Source of the DNA: CAJLIR01 sp964408085
GTDB lineage: Bacteria; Bacillota_I; Bacilli_A; RF39; UBA660
Reading direction: 5' to 3'
Length of the DNA: 64,000 nucleotides
NCBI GenBank assembly: GCA_964408085.1
Contig: CAYOYB010000008.1
Span: 28,795 to 92,794 of the forward strand
The notes beneath the pieces were generated by a model. The model had not been told where the DNA came from, made no database searches, and saw only the letters and a list, made by a program, of their open reading frames with translations. Positions within the stretch are counted from its first letter, which is position 1; the number at the start of each line of letters is the position of its first letter. Positions 8,159-16,756 of the stretch are shown here, in pieces. The position numbers and the translations under genes are program-made.

Positions 8159-8187
8159 TTGACAAAAATTTCATTTTGTGTTAATCT
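8159..8187 (+). promoter_or_regulatory. Sigma-A promoter with extended -10
   Basis: TTGACA, 17 nt, TAATCT preceded by TGt; drives the 139-aa hypothetical gene. Confidence 0.7.
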
Positions 8188-8228
8188 TAAATAGTATGAT
8201 AGGTGGATAATAGTGTTGGAGTGATAGA

Positions 8229-8648
8229 ATGAATACAACTTATATTTTTGAATACATAAATGAAAATGAATTTAGAAAATTAGAACGTTCACTAAAAAAA
8301 TATAATATGTTAGCCTATAAAAAATTATATTTTGAATATTATCCATCATTAAAAGAAGGTAAATTTCTTGGAGAAGTTGTAAAAATAGATAAAAAATTAG
8401 GAACAAAAACTTACGAATTAAAATTACCAACAGATATCATGTTTGAAAAGGTACACGAAATTATAAAATTACACTATATTGTTTATGAAAAAGAAAAGAT
8501 TGTTATGTTAGATAAGATTACACCAGTTGATATCTTAAGTGAAGGTCATCAATCAGAACTTGTAACTTATAAAGGCGTTATGGTATCAAAAGAACATTCA
8601 GAAAAAGATATTTTTAAAATAAATTTATTAAATATGCTACAAAAATAG
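8229..8648 (+). CDS. Hypothetical protein, 139 aa
   Basis: Soluble, Lys/Glu-rich, no signal peptide, no Cys. Alternating hydrophobic pattern in the middle (FLGEVVKIDKKLGTKTYEL) suggests a beta-rich core. RBS TTGGAGTG, 7 nt before ATG. Monocistronic, between its own promoter and the tRNA pair. Family not recognised. Confidence 0.6.
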   Translation: MNTTYIFEYINENEFRKLERSLKKYNMLAYKKLYFEYYPSLKEGKFLGEVVKIDKKLGTKTYELKLPTDIMFEKVHEIIKLHYIVYEKEKIVMLDKITPVDILSEGHQSELVTYKGVMVSKEHSEKDIFKINLLNMLQK

Positions 8649-8739
8649 CATATTTTACTTTACAGTTTTTTTAAAATATTTTCAAAAATTATTGCATATT
8701 ATATACTAATATGATATTATATAAAAGCAGTGATGCAAT

Positions 8740-8816
8740 GGACCTTTAGCTCAGTTGGTTAGAGCATCCGGCTCATAACCGGGCGGTCGTAGGTTCGAGT
8801 CCTACAAGATCCACCA
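8740..8816 (+). tRNA. tRNA-Ile2 (CAU, lysidine type), possibly annotated as Met
   Basis: 77 nt including encoded CCA. Anticodon CAT at 8774-8776. The sequence resembles the Bacillus tRNA-Ile2 whose C34 is converted to lysidine, and unlike the elongator tRNA-Met at 33120. All arms fold, but acceptor pair 4-69 is C-A (GGACCTT against AAGATCC). A TTGCAT/TATTAT promoter lies just upstream at about 8692-8721. Confidence 0.85.
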
Positions 8817-8822
8817 TTTTCT

Positions 8823-8907
8823 GCGAGTGTGGCGAAATTGGCAGACGCACTAGACTTAGGATCTAGCGCCGCAAGGCATGGGGGTTCAAGTCCCTTCACC
8901 CGCACCA
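8823..8907 (+). tRNA. tRNA-Leu (UAG)
   Basis: 85 nt with encoded CCA, long variable arm (GCGCCGCAAGGCAT), anticodon TAG at 8857-8859. Six bases after the Ile2 tRNA, so co-transcribed. Acceptor GCGAGTG against CACCCGC leaves an A-C mismatch at 4-69, the same position as in its neighbour. Confidence 0.9.
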
Positions 8908-8991
8908 GAAGCGAATATATTCGAACTTTTAAAAAGGTTTGAATTTAAGCATAAAATTTAGTTTTTTTCAGTCATTTGGGCTGGCCCTAGG

Positions 8992-9024
8992 GATAGGTAT
9001 GATCTAATCATACCTATCTTTTTC
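8992..9024 (+). terminator. Rho-independent terminator of the tRNA operon
   Basis: GATAGGTATGAT / ATCATACCTATC, 12-bp stem with a three-base loop, followed by TTTTTC. Ends 20 nt before the exonuclease start. Confidence 0.8.
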
Positions 9025-9043
9025 TTTAAAGGAGTGATAATTT

Positions 9044-9880
9044 ATGAAAAGAATTGTTTTAATTGATGGACATAATTTACTATTTAGAATGTTTTATGGA
9101 ATCCCTGCACCTATTAAAAATTCCAAAGGTAAAGATATTAGAGGTTTAATTGGATTTGTTGGAAGTTTAAAAAAAATAGTGGATGAATTTAGACCTTATT
9201 CATTATATGTAATTTTTGATAGTGAGACAAGCAAAAATAGTAATTTAGAAATAGATAAGGAATATAAAGCTAATAGAATAGATTATAGTAATATTGCTTT
9301 AGAAGAAAATCCATTTTCTCAATTATCTTTGATAAAAAAGTCATTAGATTATCTGAATATAGCTTATTTAGAAGTAGAGAATAATGAAGCAGATGATTTT
9401 ATTGCCTCAATAGTTTCTAAACCAACTAATGAGTATCAATACATAATAGTTTCAACAGATTCTGATTTTCTACAATTAGTTGATAACAATATACTATTAT
9501 ATGTTCCTAGGGGCAAAAAAAGTATTTTATATAATAAAGAAGAAGTTATAAAAAAATATAATGTAACACCAGAAAAATATGCAATATTTAAAGCATTAGT
9601 TGGAGATAAAAGTGATAACATAAAGGGAGTAAAAGGGATTGGGAATATTACCGCTGCAAAGATATTAAAATACAATTCAATACAAGAATTTATATTGAAT
9701 AATCCTAATTTAAGATTTTCAAATATATTAATATCAAGTAAAGAATTAATAATTAAAAATCAGAGACTGATTGAGATGAACAAATTTATAGATACATCGA
9801 AAATTATCTTTAAAGAATTATCTGATACTATTTATAATTCAAAAACATATGAAGTAGTGGAAAGTATTGGTGAGCGTTAA
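9044..9880 (+). CDS. Stand-alone 5'-3' exonuclease (DNA polymerase I N-terminal type)
   Basis: 278 aa, matching the 5'-nuclease domain of Pol I without the polymerase. IDGHNLLFRMFYG carries the first metal Asp; FDSETSKN, then NNEADDFIAS and STDSDFLQLV carry the acidic metal ligands; GDKSDNIKGVKGIGNITAAKIL is the helix-hairpin-helix DNA-binding motif. Family role: removal of RNA primers and flaps during Okazaki-fragment processing (cf. YpcP/Xni). RBS AAAGGAGTGATAATTT. Whether polA itself carries an exonuclease domain in this genome cannot be seen. Confidence 0.88.
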   Translation: MKRIVLIDGHNLLFRMFYGIPAPIKNSKGKDIRGLIGFVGSLKKIVDEFRPYSLYVIFDSETSKNSNLEIDKEYKANRIDYSNIALEENPFSQLSLIKKSLDYLNIAYLEVENNEADDFIASIVSKPTNEYQYIIVSTDSDFLQLVDNNILLYVPRGKKSILYNKEEVIKKYNVTPEKYAIFKALVGDKSDNIKGVKGIGNITAAKILKYNSIQEFILNNPNLRFSNILISSKELIIKNQRLIEMNKFIDTSKIIFKELSDTIYNSKTYEVVESIGER

Positions 9881-9901
9881 GAACAAAAATAATAAAAATA
9901 A

Positions 9902-9929
9902 TTGACAATATTAAATTTAATAGTATAAT
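9902..9929 (+). promoter_or_regulatory. Sigma-A promoter
   Basis: TTGACA, 16 nt, TATAAT. Leaves a 5' leader of about 110 nt before the radical SAM gene. Confidence 0.68.
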
Positions 9930-10044
9930 ACCTATGAAAATTAAATTGATATAAATCAGTTTAGAAACACACTTGCAAATTGTTATAGCCATTTGTACAT
10001 ATTTTAATATTTAAGATATTTTTATTATAAAGGAGGTTAAAATA

Positions 10045-10872
10045 ATGGAATTTATATTACATGATTTAGCAATTGAAACTACAAGAAGATGTAATATGCA
10101 ATGTGGGCATTGTATGCGTGGATTATCACAGAATATAGATATAACTCCAGAATTAATTGATATAATTTTTGATAATAAAAAAATAAAAAGAATTGATCAT
10201 ATTTGTTTCAGTGGTGGTGAACCAACATTAAATCCTAATATTATTATTTATACTATAAATAAGATAATAAAAGAAAATTTAAATGTTGGAGAAATTGTTA
10301 TGGTTACTAATGGTCGAATATTTGATAGAGAACTATTAGAAGCTTTCAATAGATTTAACGAATATAAAAATCAAAAATGGTTACATAATTTACCTAGATT
10401 TTTTGAAAAATTTGGTATTGATGATAGCAAAACTAGGAAAAATATAAAAGAAAAAAATAATGAATATGTAAGAATTACTTTTTCAAATGATAAATATCAT
10501 TATCCAATAAAACAAGAAATAAAAGATAGTTATCATATGTATAGTCGTGGAATAAGAATTACTGAAAAAGATATCGAAGAAAAAGATATCTATAAAACAG
10601 GATTTGCAATTGTAGGAAAAGATTTTAATTATCAGTTAGGTCAACTTAGGTATTGCAAAGAAGGTGAGGCTTATTTTGTAATTGATAATATATATATAAC
10701 TGCTACAGGATATGCAACAAGTGAAGGAATGGGACAATATTCTGATATGGACCAAATAAATATGGGACATATATCAGATATTACATTAGAAAAAATGTTA
10801 TCTGAGTATGGAACTCCAATATTTAATACTCCTAAAATAATATATGAAGATGTAAAAATAAAAAAAAGATAA
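10045..10872 (+). CDS. Radical SAM domain protein
   Basis: 275 aa. RRCNMQCGHC gives the CxxxCxxC cluster ligands at residues 16-23, followed by CFSGGEPTLNP (GGE motif for SAM binding) and MVTNG. The second half is divergent: an insert around residues 105-170 and a single Cys in LRYCKEGEAYF, with no multi-Cys SPASM/twitch cluster. RBS AAGGAGG 7 nt before ATG. No peptide or substrate gene is adjacent. Substrate unknown; members of this kind are often annotated only as radical SAM proteins in gut Firmicutes. Confidence 0.8.
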   Translation: MEFILHDLAIETTRRCNMQCGHCMRGLSQNIDITPELIDIIFDNKKIKRIDHICFSGGEPTLNPNIIIYTINKIIKENLNVGEIVMVTNGRIFDRELLEAFNRFNEYKNQKWLHNLPRFFEKFGIDDSKTRKNIKEKNNEYVRITFSNDKYHYPIKQEIKDSYHMYSRGIRITEKDIEEKDIYKTGFAIVGKDFNYQLGQLRYCKEGEAYFVIDNIYITATGYATSEGMGQYSDMDQINMGHISDITLEKMLSEYGTPIFNTPKIIYEDVKIKKR

Positions 10873-10879
10873 TCATTAA

Positions 10880-10985
10880 AGTATTGTTGTACGCCTTATT
10901 TTAGGGCACTATGAAGCATGATGCGAACCTAATTGTTTCAGTTCGATTATAGTTACTCTACTTTAATACAACAAAGTAGAGTATT
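10880..10985 (+). ncRNA. Candidate structured RNA or 3' UTR with terminator
   Basis: About 105 nt following the radical SAM gene: two internal hairpins and a final stem TACTCTACTTT/AAAGTAGAGTA followed by TTTG. A competing pairing between TTGTTGTA and TACAACAA would close the whole element. This could be an independent small RNA (6S-like is one possibility) or only a folded 3' UTR. No family assigned. Confidence 0.35.
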
Positions 10986-11329
10986 TGTTATTTCATTATG
11001 GCAAGTATCTATAGTTGTATTAAATTGGAAATACCAACTAAAATTAGGGTTAGGTATCTAATCTCTCAAGGGATCAAATTAATATAAAACTCCACTTTTA
11101 TAGTTCGAGTTTAGAATTTATGGAATTATGACTTTCTAAGTTTTTACAAGTGTTTTTGCAAATTTAATAACACATTTTATACTGATTTTATCAGATTTAT
11201 CCTTAAAGTTGATTAAAAAAATATAAATAAGTAATATTTATAAATTATGTGATAATTATTACTATTGTATACCTTAATATAAATTAACATACATATAATT
11301 ACTATATAGAAGTATTTTTAATATTTGTG

Positions 11330-11358
11330 TTGACAAAATTAGTTAAAGATGTTAATAT
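11330..11358 (+). promoter_or_regulatory. Sigma-A promoter with extended -10
   Basis: TTGACA, 17 nt, TAATAT preceded by TGt; 33 nt before the next start codon. Confidence 0.72.
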
Positions 11359-11390
11359 AATAAGCAATTCTTGGAAGGGGGAAATTTATT

Positions 11391-12569
11391 ATGAGTAGTA
11401 ACAATCAATATCCTGATAATAATGAACAATATTATGATGATGAAAGAGAAAAACAAGAAGAAGATAAAAAGAAAAAGAAAAAGATTAGCAAAACTCAACT
11501 TTTTAAACGAACTTTATTTGGTGTTTTAGCATGTGGGGGAATTGTACTTGTAATTGTTAATAGTTGTCGAAAATCTAAATCTGAGGATAATAAAATTCCA
11601 GAACCTCAGCCTAATACTAAAAAGGAAAGTATTGAAGAAACTAAAGTTATAGGTGGAACTGAAGAAATTACTTCAGCAACTGTTAAAGAAGATGGAACAG
11701 TTACTTTAAATAGTGATGATGCTATGGATGATAATAGCATTAATACTGAAACTTCTAATCCAACAGAAACAATTGAAGAAACAACTGAGGCTTCTATAAG
11801 TGATACTGAAGTAGAACAAATTCCACAAGTTAATAGAACTGTTGTTACAGCTGAAGATGTAAAAGTAGTTGTTAATAATTATTATACATATTTAAATACT
11901 AGAGTTGAAGATCCTGCTAATATGGTAGATGTTGGCTCAGTTTATTCATTAGCGTTTATGGCAAATTGCCAATACATAAGTGTTGAAGAATGTAATAAAC
12001 TTATAAATGAAGGTTTAATTCCTAGTGATTTAACAACAATACAGACAGAATCTATGAATAATATTAGCTTAATCCTTAGTGAAAATTGTACTAAAGCAGC
12101 AGTTGCTGATGCCTTTGGTACAGAACTAGATGTCAATAAACTAATTGATTTTTCCAATTTATTTATCGATGAAACTGATAGAAATGTTTCTAAGAAAGCC
12201 TTTGACGAATTTACTAAATTAGTTCAATCTGATAAAAGTAGCATAAATTCTATATTTGAAAATACAATTAAATTTATAGATAATGCTACAAAATATAGTT
12301 TTGATGAAATTGGTTCTGAGGCAAAACATTTTAATCATGACTATCCAGTTGATTTTGCGCAAACTTCTGTAGGTGCCCAATATTTAGTCAAAGGTATCGT
12401 TGGAAGGGAATTTGTTTGGTATGCAACTAGTAAATCTATAATTACTGAGAATGAATCAGAAGATTTATATCAATTGATAAATACTGTAGATTCAACAATT
12501 TCATATATAGATAATAAATTTTATGATGGTTGTATTACTAATGAACCAGTTAAAACATATGTTAAATAA
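11391..12569 (+). CDS. Single-pass membrane protein, unknown extracellular domain
   Basis: 392 aa. A charged cytoplasmic N-terminus (residues 1-42, Asp/Glu then a Lys cluster) precedes one hydrophobic helix (about 43-60), then a Glu/Thr/Ser-rich linker to about residue 150. The remaining 240 residues look helical and folded (VVVNNYYTYLNTRV to the end). Topology is predicted N-in, bulk outside. RBS AAGGGGGAAATT. The layout resembles exported hypothetical proteins of low-GC gut bacteria; function not recognised. Confidence 0.6.
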   Translation: MSSNNQYPDNNEQYYDDEREKQEEDKKKKKKISKTQLFKRTLFGVLACGGIVLVIVNSCRKSKSEDNKIPEPQPNTKKESIEETKVIGGTEEITSATVKEDGTVTLNSDDAMDDNSINTETSNPTETIEETTEASISDTEVEQIPQVNRTVVTAEDVKVVVNNYYTYLNTRVEDPANMVDVGSVYSLAFMANCQYISVEECNKLINEGLIPSDLTTIQTESMNNISLILSENCTKAAVADAFGTELDVNKLIDFSNLFIDETDRNVSKKAFDEFTKLVQSDKSSINSIFENTIKFIDNATKYSFDEIGSEAKHFNHDYPVDFAQTSVGAQYLVKGIVGREFVWYATSKSIITENESEDLYQLINTVDSTISYIDNKFYDGCITNEPVKTYVK

Positions 12570-12625
12570 TATATGTTTTTTCTTCTGATTTTTTTGAAAT
12601 ATGATATATTATATTAGGTGATATA

Positions 12626-13492
12626 ATGGATGGAATCTTAGTTGTAAACAAACCTGCTGGTTATACAAGTCGTGATATTGTTAATAAAGTTAGCAAACTT
12701 TTAAATACTAAAAAAATAGGACATACAGGTACATTAGATCCTATTGCAACAGGAGTATTAGTGCTTTGTATTGGTAAAGCTACAAAATTAGTAGAAATGT
12801 TAACATCTACTGAAAAGGAATATATTGCCAAGGTAACTTTAGGAATTAATACTGATACTTTAGATAATACAGGTAGTATTTTAGAAGAAAAAAATGCACA
12901 TATTGAAAAAGAACAAATTATTAAAACTTTAAATAGTATGTTAGGATTTTATGAACAAGAGGTTCCTATTTATTCTGCAGTTAAAATAAATGGTAAAAAG
13001 CTTTATGAATATGCTAGAGAAAACAAAAAAATAGAACTACCAAAAAGAACTGTTGAAATAAAACAAATAGAATTATTGGGTGATATCAAATATGAAGCTA
13101 ACAAAACTATATTTAGTTTTAAGTGTTTAGTTAGCAAAGGTACTTATATTAGAAGCTTAATTAGAGATATTGCCTTAAAATTGAATACAATTGGTATTAT
13201 GTCTAATTTAAATAGAACAAAACAAGGTTCTTTTAACATAAATCAAAGTTATGATATAGAGAGTATTGAAAATAATCATTACAAAATAATTAGTATATCT
13301 GATTGCCTACAAAATTATAAAAATATTACAGCTGATGATTTTTTGATTAATAAAATAAAAAATGGAGCAATTTTACAGAATAGATATAATGAAGATATAG
13401 TAGTATTTAAAGATAAAGATAATCAGGTTTTAGCTATTTATAAAACTTATGATAAAGACAAAACTAAAATTAAGCCATGGAAAATATTTTAA
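12626..13492 (+). CDS. truB: tRNA pseudouridine-55 synthase TruB
   Basis: 288 aa, normal length for bacterial TruB. MDGILVVNKPAGYTSRDIV is the typical N-terminus; KKIGHTGTLDPIATGVL contains the catalytic Asp in GTLDP; VSKGTYIRSLIRDI is the KGTYIR motif. It makes pseudouridine 55 in the T-loop of tRNAs. Starts at ATG 12626 with TAGGTGAT upstream. In Bacilli truB often sits with rbfA/ribF and rpsO; here rpsO follows after one lipoprotein gene and ribF is absent. Confidence 0.95.
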   Translation: MDGILVVNKPAGYTSRDIVNKVSKLLNTKKIGHTGTLDPIATGVLVLCIGKATKLVEMLTSTEKEYIAKVTLGINTDTLDNTGSILEEKNAHIEKEQIIKTLNSMLGFYEQEVPIYSAVKINGKKLYEYARENKKIELPKRTVEIKQIELLGDIKYEANKTIFSFKCLVSKGTYIRSLIRDIALKLNTIGIMSNLNRTKQGSFNINQSYDIESIENNHYKIISISDCLQNYKNITADDFLINKIKNGAILQNRYNEDIVVFKDKDNQVLAIYKTYDKDKTKIKPWKIF

Positions 13493-13554
13493 AGTAAATA
13501 ATATAAATATATTAAAATTTATGATAAACTATTAATAGTTATGGAGGGAAAAAT

Positions 13555-14010
13555 ATGAAGAAAATTTTATTACCAATTTTTTTAATTGCTACTTGTTTAT
13601 TTACTGGTTGTGGAGCTAAAGAAGAAAAAACAATGACTTGTACCAGAACTCTTAATCAATCTGGAATAAAAATGGATTTTAATTATAAAGTTAATTATAA
13701 AGGCGATTATGTTACAACAATTAGTATTATTGAAAAGGTAATTAGTGATGACGAAGAACTTTTAGAAACTTATAAAGAACAAGTAGAGGCTATCTATGAG
13801 CCATATGATGGTATTAAGTACTATGATTATAGTGTTGAAATTGAGGATGATACTTTAATAAGCAAACTAGATATTGATTATAGTAAAATAGATACTGATA
13901 AAATAATTGAAATTGATTCAGCTAATAAACAAATGATTAAGGATGGTAAAGTTAAATTATCTGATGTTGAATCAGTTTATACACAAGTAGGTCTTAGCTG
14001 CGAAAAATAG
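13555..14010 (+). CDS. DUF1307/YehR-like lipoprotein
   Basis: 151 aa with a type II signal peptide: KK, hydrophobic core, then LFTGC lipobox (Cys at about residue 20). The mature part starts EEKTMTCTRT and ends in a second Cys (LSCEK), as in the small YehR-type lipoproteins of Firmicutes. Anchored outside the membrane; function unknown. RBS GGAGGGAAAA. Confidence 0.7.
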   Translation: MKKILLPIFLIATCLFTGCGAKEEKTMTCTRTLNQSGIKMDFNYKVNYKGDYVTTISIIEKVISDDEELLETYKEQVEAIYEPYDGIKYYDYSVEIEDDTLISKLDIDYSKIDTDKIIEIDSANKQMIKDGKVKLSDVESVYTQVGLSCEK

Positions 14011-14030
14011 TTGGCTTCCAACTTTTTTTC
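14009..14030 (+). terminator. Rho-independent terminator
   Basis: AGTTGG ctt CCAACT followed by seven T; overlaps the lipoprotein stop codon. Confidence 0.78.
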
Positions 14031-14086
14031 TTTTCTTGAAATAAAAAGGTTGCTAAATAATAAAATATAGTGTATATTATATATGT

Positions 14087-14130
14087 ACTTATTCTTGGTA
14101 ATCGAGTTCCTGACTTTTACTCAGAATAAG
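14087..14130 (+). promoter_or_regulatory. Candidate ribosomal protein S15 leader
   Basis: CTTATTCT pairs perfectly with AGAATAAG around a loop containing GGTAATCGAG and further pairing bases, ending 27 nt before the rpsO start. S15 represses its own mRNA in several bacterial groups through leaders of this kind. Position and stem support this; the exact structural class is not verified. Confidence 0.55.
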
Positions 14131-14157
14131 CGAATTTAAAAGAAAGGGAGATTTAAA

Positions 14158-14427
14158 ATGGCTTTAAATAAAGAAGCAAAACAAGATATTATTAAAAAAT
14201 ATGCAAGAAGCGAAGGAGATACAGGTTCACCTGAAGTTCAAATTGCAATCTTAACAGAAGAAATTAATACTTTGACTGAACACTTAAAAGAACATAAACA
14301 TGATTTCCATTCAAGAAGAGGATTATTAAAGAAAGTTGGTCAAAGACGTAGTATGTTAAACTATTTATTAAAAAATGATGTTACAAGATATCGTGAAATA
14401 ATAAAAAGTTTAGGATTAAGAAAATAA
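14158..14427 (+). CDS. rpsO: 30S ribosomal protein S15
   Basis: 89 aa, the usual length. Diagnostic stretches: GDTGSPEVQIAILTEEI, HKHDFHSRRGLL and VGQRRSMLNYL. S15 binds the central domain of 16S rRNA early in 30S assembly. RBS AAGGGAG. The pnp gene follows after a terminator, the common rpsO-pnp order. Confidence 0.97.
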   Translation: MALNKEAKQDIIKKYARSEGDTGSPEVQIAILTEEINTLTEHLKEHKHDFHSRRGLLKKVGQRRSMLNYLLKNDVTRYREIIKSLGLRK

Positions 14428-14431
14428 TTAT

Positions 14432-14467
14432 AAAAGTAGGCACTCTTTTTTGGGTGCTTTTATTTTT
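14432..14467 (+). terminator. Terminator/attenuator between rpsO and pnp
   Basis: GCACTC / GGGTGC stem with a T-only loop, flanked by AAAAG and TTTTA, then T-run. It lies 19 nt before the pnp start, so some read-through is expected. Confidence 0.62.
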
Positions 14468-14485
14468 AAATATATGGAGGTAATA

Positions 14486-16615
14486 ATGAAAAAAGTATAC
14501 GAGTTAAATTTTAGAGGAAGACCAATAATAGTCGAAATTGGTGAAATGGCCAAACAAGCAAATGGAGCATGTTTAGTAAGATATGGTGATACAGTTATTT
14601 TAAGTACATCTGTTGTTTCAAAAACAGCTAACATTTTATCAGATTTTTTTCCATTAATGGTTTTATATCAAGAAAAATTATATTCAGTTGGTAAGATACC
14701 TGGGGGATTTATAAAAAGAGAAGGACGTCCTACAGAAAATGCTACATTAGCAGCTAGAATGATTGATAGACCAATGCGTCCAATGTTCCCTAGTGATTTT
14801 AAAAATGAGGTTCAGATTATTAATACTGTATTATCTGTTGACCAAGATAATTCTCCAGAAATGACAGCGATGTTTGGCTCATCATTATGTGTGTCTATTT
14901 CTGAAATCCCTTTTGATGGACCAATTGCAGGTGTTAAGGTTGGAAGAATTAATGGTGAATTTATTATTAATCCTACTAAAGAACAATCAGAACTTAGTGA
15001 TATAGAATTAACAGTAGCTGGAACAAAAGAAGCTATAAATATGGTTGAAGCTGGTAGTAAAGAAGTAAGCGAAGATGATATGTTAGAAGCGCTTATGTTT
15101 GGTCATGACGCTATCAAAGAATTAATTGCTTTCCAAGAAGAAATTATTTCTGATTGTGGAAAAGAAAAAATGGCTTATGAAGTTTTAGAAATAACAGAAG
15201 AACTAAAAGAAGAAATCAAAATCCTCGCTAGTGATAAATTAAATACAGCAATGCGTATTCAAGATAAGTTAGAAAAATATGCAGCAATTGATAAAGTTAA
15301 GGAAGATGTAGTTAATAAATATACTACTGAAAACGAAAATTTAAAAGAACAAGAATTAAACGAATTAATTACGAAAGTTAAACTTGTCTTAGAAGAAATT
15401 GAATATGAAATATTTAGAAAAATAGTTGTTAAAGAAAAAACACGTGCTGATGGTCGTGAAATGACAGAGATAAGACCACTTTCTACAGAAATAGATTTAT
15501 TACCACGTACTCATGGTTCAGCTATGTTTACACGTGGACAAACTCAAAGTTTATCAGTTGTTACACTTGGAGCTTTAGGTGAGCATCAAATTTTAGATGG
15601 ACTTTCAATTGAAGATGAAAAAAGATTTATGTTACATTATAATTTTCCACAATTTTCAGTTGGTGAAACAGGAAGATATGGTAGCCCAGGTAGAAGAGAA
15701 ATAGGCCATGGAGCTTTAGGAGAAAGAGCTTTAGCCCAGGTTATTCCATCAGAAGAAGAATTTCCATATACAATTCGTGTTGTTTCCGAGATTTTAGAAA
15801 GTAATGGTTCATCAAGCCAAGCAAGTATTTGCGCAGGTTGTATGGCTTTAATGGCAGCTGGTGTTCCAATTAAAGCACCAGTAGCAGGTATTGCGATGGG
15901 TCTTATAACAGATGGCGATGATTATACTATTTTAACGGATATTCAAGGAATGGAAGACCACTTAGGAGATATGGACTTTAAAGTAGCTGGTACTAGAAAT
16001 GGTATTTGTGCTTTACAAATGGATATAAAAATCAAGGGTATAACTAAAGAAATTTTAAAGAAAGCTCTTGCTCAAGCAAAACAAGCTCGTTTAGAAATTT
16101 TAGATAAAATTGAATCTACAATTAAAGAACCAAGAAAAGAAGTTAGTAAGTATGCTCCAAAAACTATAACATTTATGATTAATCCAAATCGTATTAAAGA
16201 AGTTATTGGTCGTGGTGGAGAGATGATTACCAAAATCATATGTGACGCAAGTAATGTTAAATCGGTTACTGATGTTAATGCAGTTAAAGTTGATTTAGAA
16301 GATGATGGAACAGTTATTATTTATCACTCTGATAAAGAAATTATTGAAAAAACAGCTGAGATGATTAAAAATATTGTTAAAGAAGTTGAAGAAGGTAAAG
16401 TCTATACTGGTAAAGTTGTAAAAGTAGAAGACTTTGGATGCTTTGTTGAATTATGGCCTGGTTGTGAAGGACTTGTTCATGTTTCACAATTAGATGAAAA
16501 ACGTGTTGAAAAACCAAGTGATATGGTTAAAGTAGGCGATGAGATAGTTGTTAAAGCGTTAGGTTATGATAAAAAAGGTCGTTTAAATTTATCTAGAAAA
16601 GAAGCTTTAAAATAA
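14486..16615 (+). CDS. pnp: Polyribonucleotide nucleotidyltransferase (PNPase)
   Basis: 709 aa, standard length. Two RNase PH cores: the first has GGFIKREGRPTE, the second has FMLHYNFPQFSVGETG and GRREIGHGALGERAL plus the IQGMEDHLGDMDFKVAGT segment. C-terminal KH (IGRGGEMITKI) and S1 (YTGKVVKVEDFGCFVEL) domains bind RNA. It degrades RNA 3'-5' using phosphate. Start at ATG 14486, eight bases after GGAGG, is preferred to upstream in-frame codons, which lie within the rpsO terminator. Confidence 0.97.
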   Translation: MKKVYELNFRGRPIIVEIGEMAKQANGACLVRYGDTVILSTSVVSKTANILSDFFPLMVLYQEKLYSVGKIPGGFIKREGRPTENATLAARMIDRPMRPMFPSDFKNEVQIINTVLSVDQDNSPEMTAMFGSSLCVSISEIPFDGPIAGVKVGRINGEFIINPTKEQSELSDIELTVAGTKEAINMVEAGSKEVSEDDMLEALMFGHDAIKELIAFQEEIISDCGKEKMAYEVLEITEELKEEIKILASDKLNTAMRIQDKLEKYAAIDKVKEDVVNKYTTENENLKEQELNELITKVKLVLEEIEYEIFRKIVVKEKTRADGREMTEIRPLSTEIDLLPRTHGSAMFTRGQTQSLSVVTLGALGEHQILDGLSIEDEKRFMLHYNFPQFSVGETGRYGSPGRREIGHGALGERALAQVIPSEEEFPYTIRVVSEILESNGSSSQASICAGCMALMAAGVPIKAPVAGIAMGLITDGDDYTILTDIQGMEDHLGDMDFKVAGTRNGICALQMDIKIKGITKEILKKALAQAKQARLEILDKIESTIKEPRKEVSKYAPKTITFMINPNRIKEVIGRGGEMITKIICDASNVKSVTDVNAVKVDLEDDGTVIIYHSDKEIIEKTAEMIKNIVKEVEEGKVYTGKVVKVEDFGCFVELWPGCEGLVHVSQLDEKRVEKPSDMVKVGDEIVVKALGYDKKGRLNLSRKEALK

Positions 16616-16620
16616 GTAAG

Positions 16621-16650
16621 AAGTTATGAAATATAACTTTTTCTTTTTTT
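16621..16650 (+). terminator. Rho-independent terminator of pnp
   Basis: AAGTTAT / ATAACTT hairpin followed by a T-rich run. Confidence 0.7.
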
Positions 16651-16664
16651 TATATAAATAAAAA

Positions 16665-16693
16665 TTGACTTTAATTAATATTTATGATAATCT
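16665..16693 (+). promoter_or_regulatory. Sigma-A promoter with extended -10 (secE-nusG)
   Basis: TTGACT, 17 nt, TAATCT preceded by TGa. A leader hairpin GTTTTTTATTT/AATAAAAAAAC lies at about 16710-16735. Confidence 0.68.
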
Positions 16694-16756
16694 ATATTTA
16701 GACACGAAAGTGTTTTTTATTTGAAATAAAAAAACATATAATTAATGAGGTGGAAA

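Larger units (their letters stand above)
10873..11390. other. Long intergenic region with possible structured RNA
   Basis: 518 bases with no convincing gene. The first 120 bases are more GC-balanced and hairpin-rich than the rest: GCCTTATTTTAGGGC, then ACTAT...ATAGT enclosing GAAC...GTTC, then a terminator-like hairpin at about 10955-10985. TTGTTGTA near 10887 could pair with TACAACAA near 10968. About 10990-11160 has no pattern I can name; 11160-11330 is AT-rich filler, then the promoter at 11330. Confidence 0.45.

Noticed and set aside
8740..8816. Calling the first CAU tRNA an elongator or initiator tRNA-Met
   Set aside because: Its body resembles Bacillus tRNA-Ile2, while the elongator Met form is present at 33120; initiator features (C1-A72 mismatch, three G-C pairs in the anticodon stem) are absent.
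10880..10985. tmRNA or RNase P RNA
   Set aside because: None of their conserved cores (tRNA-like ends, GAGGAAAGUCC) is present.
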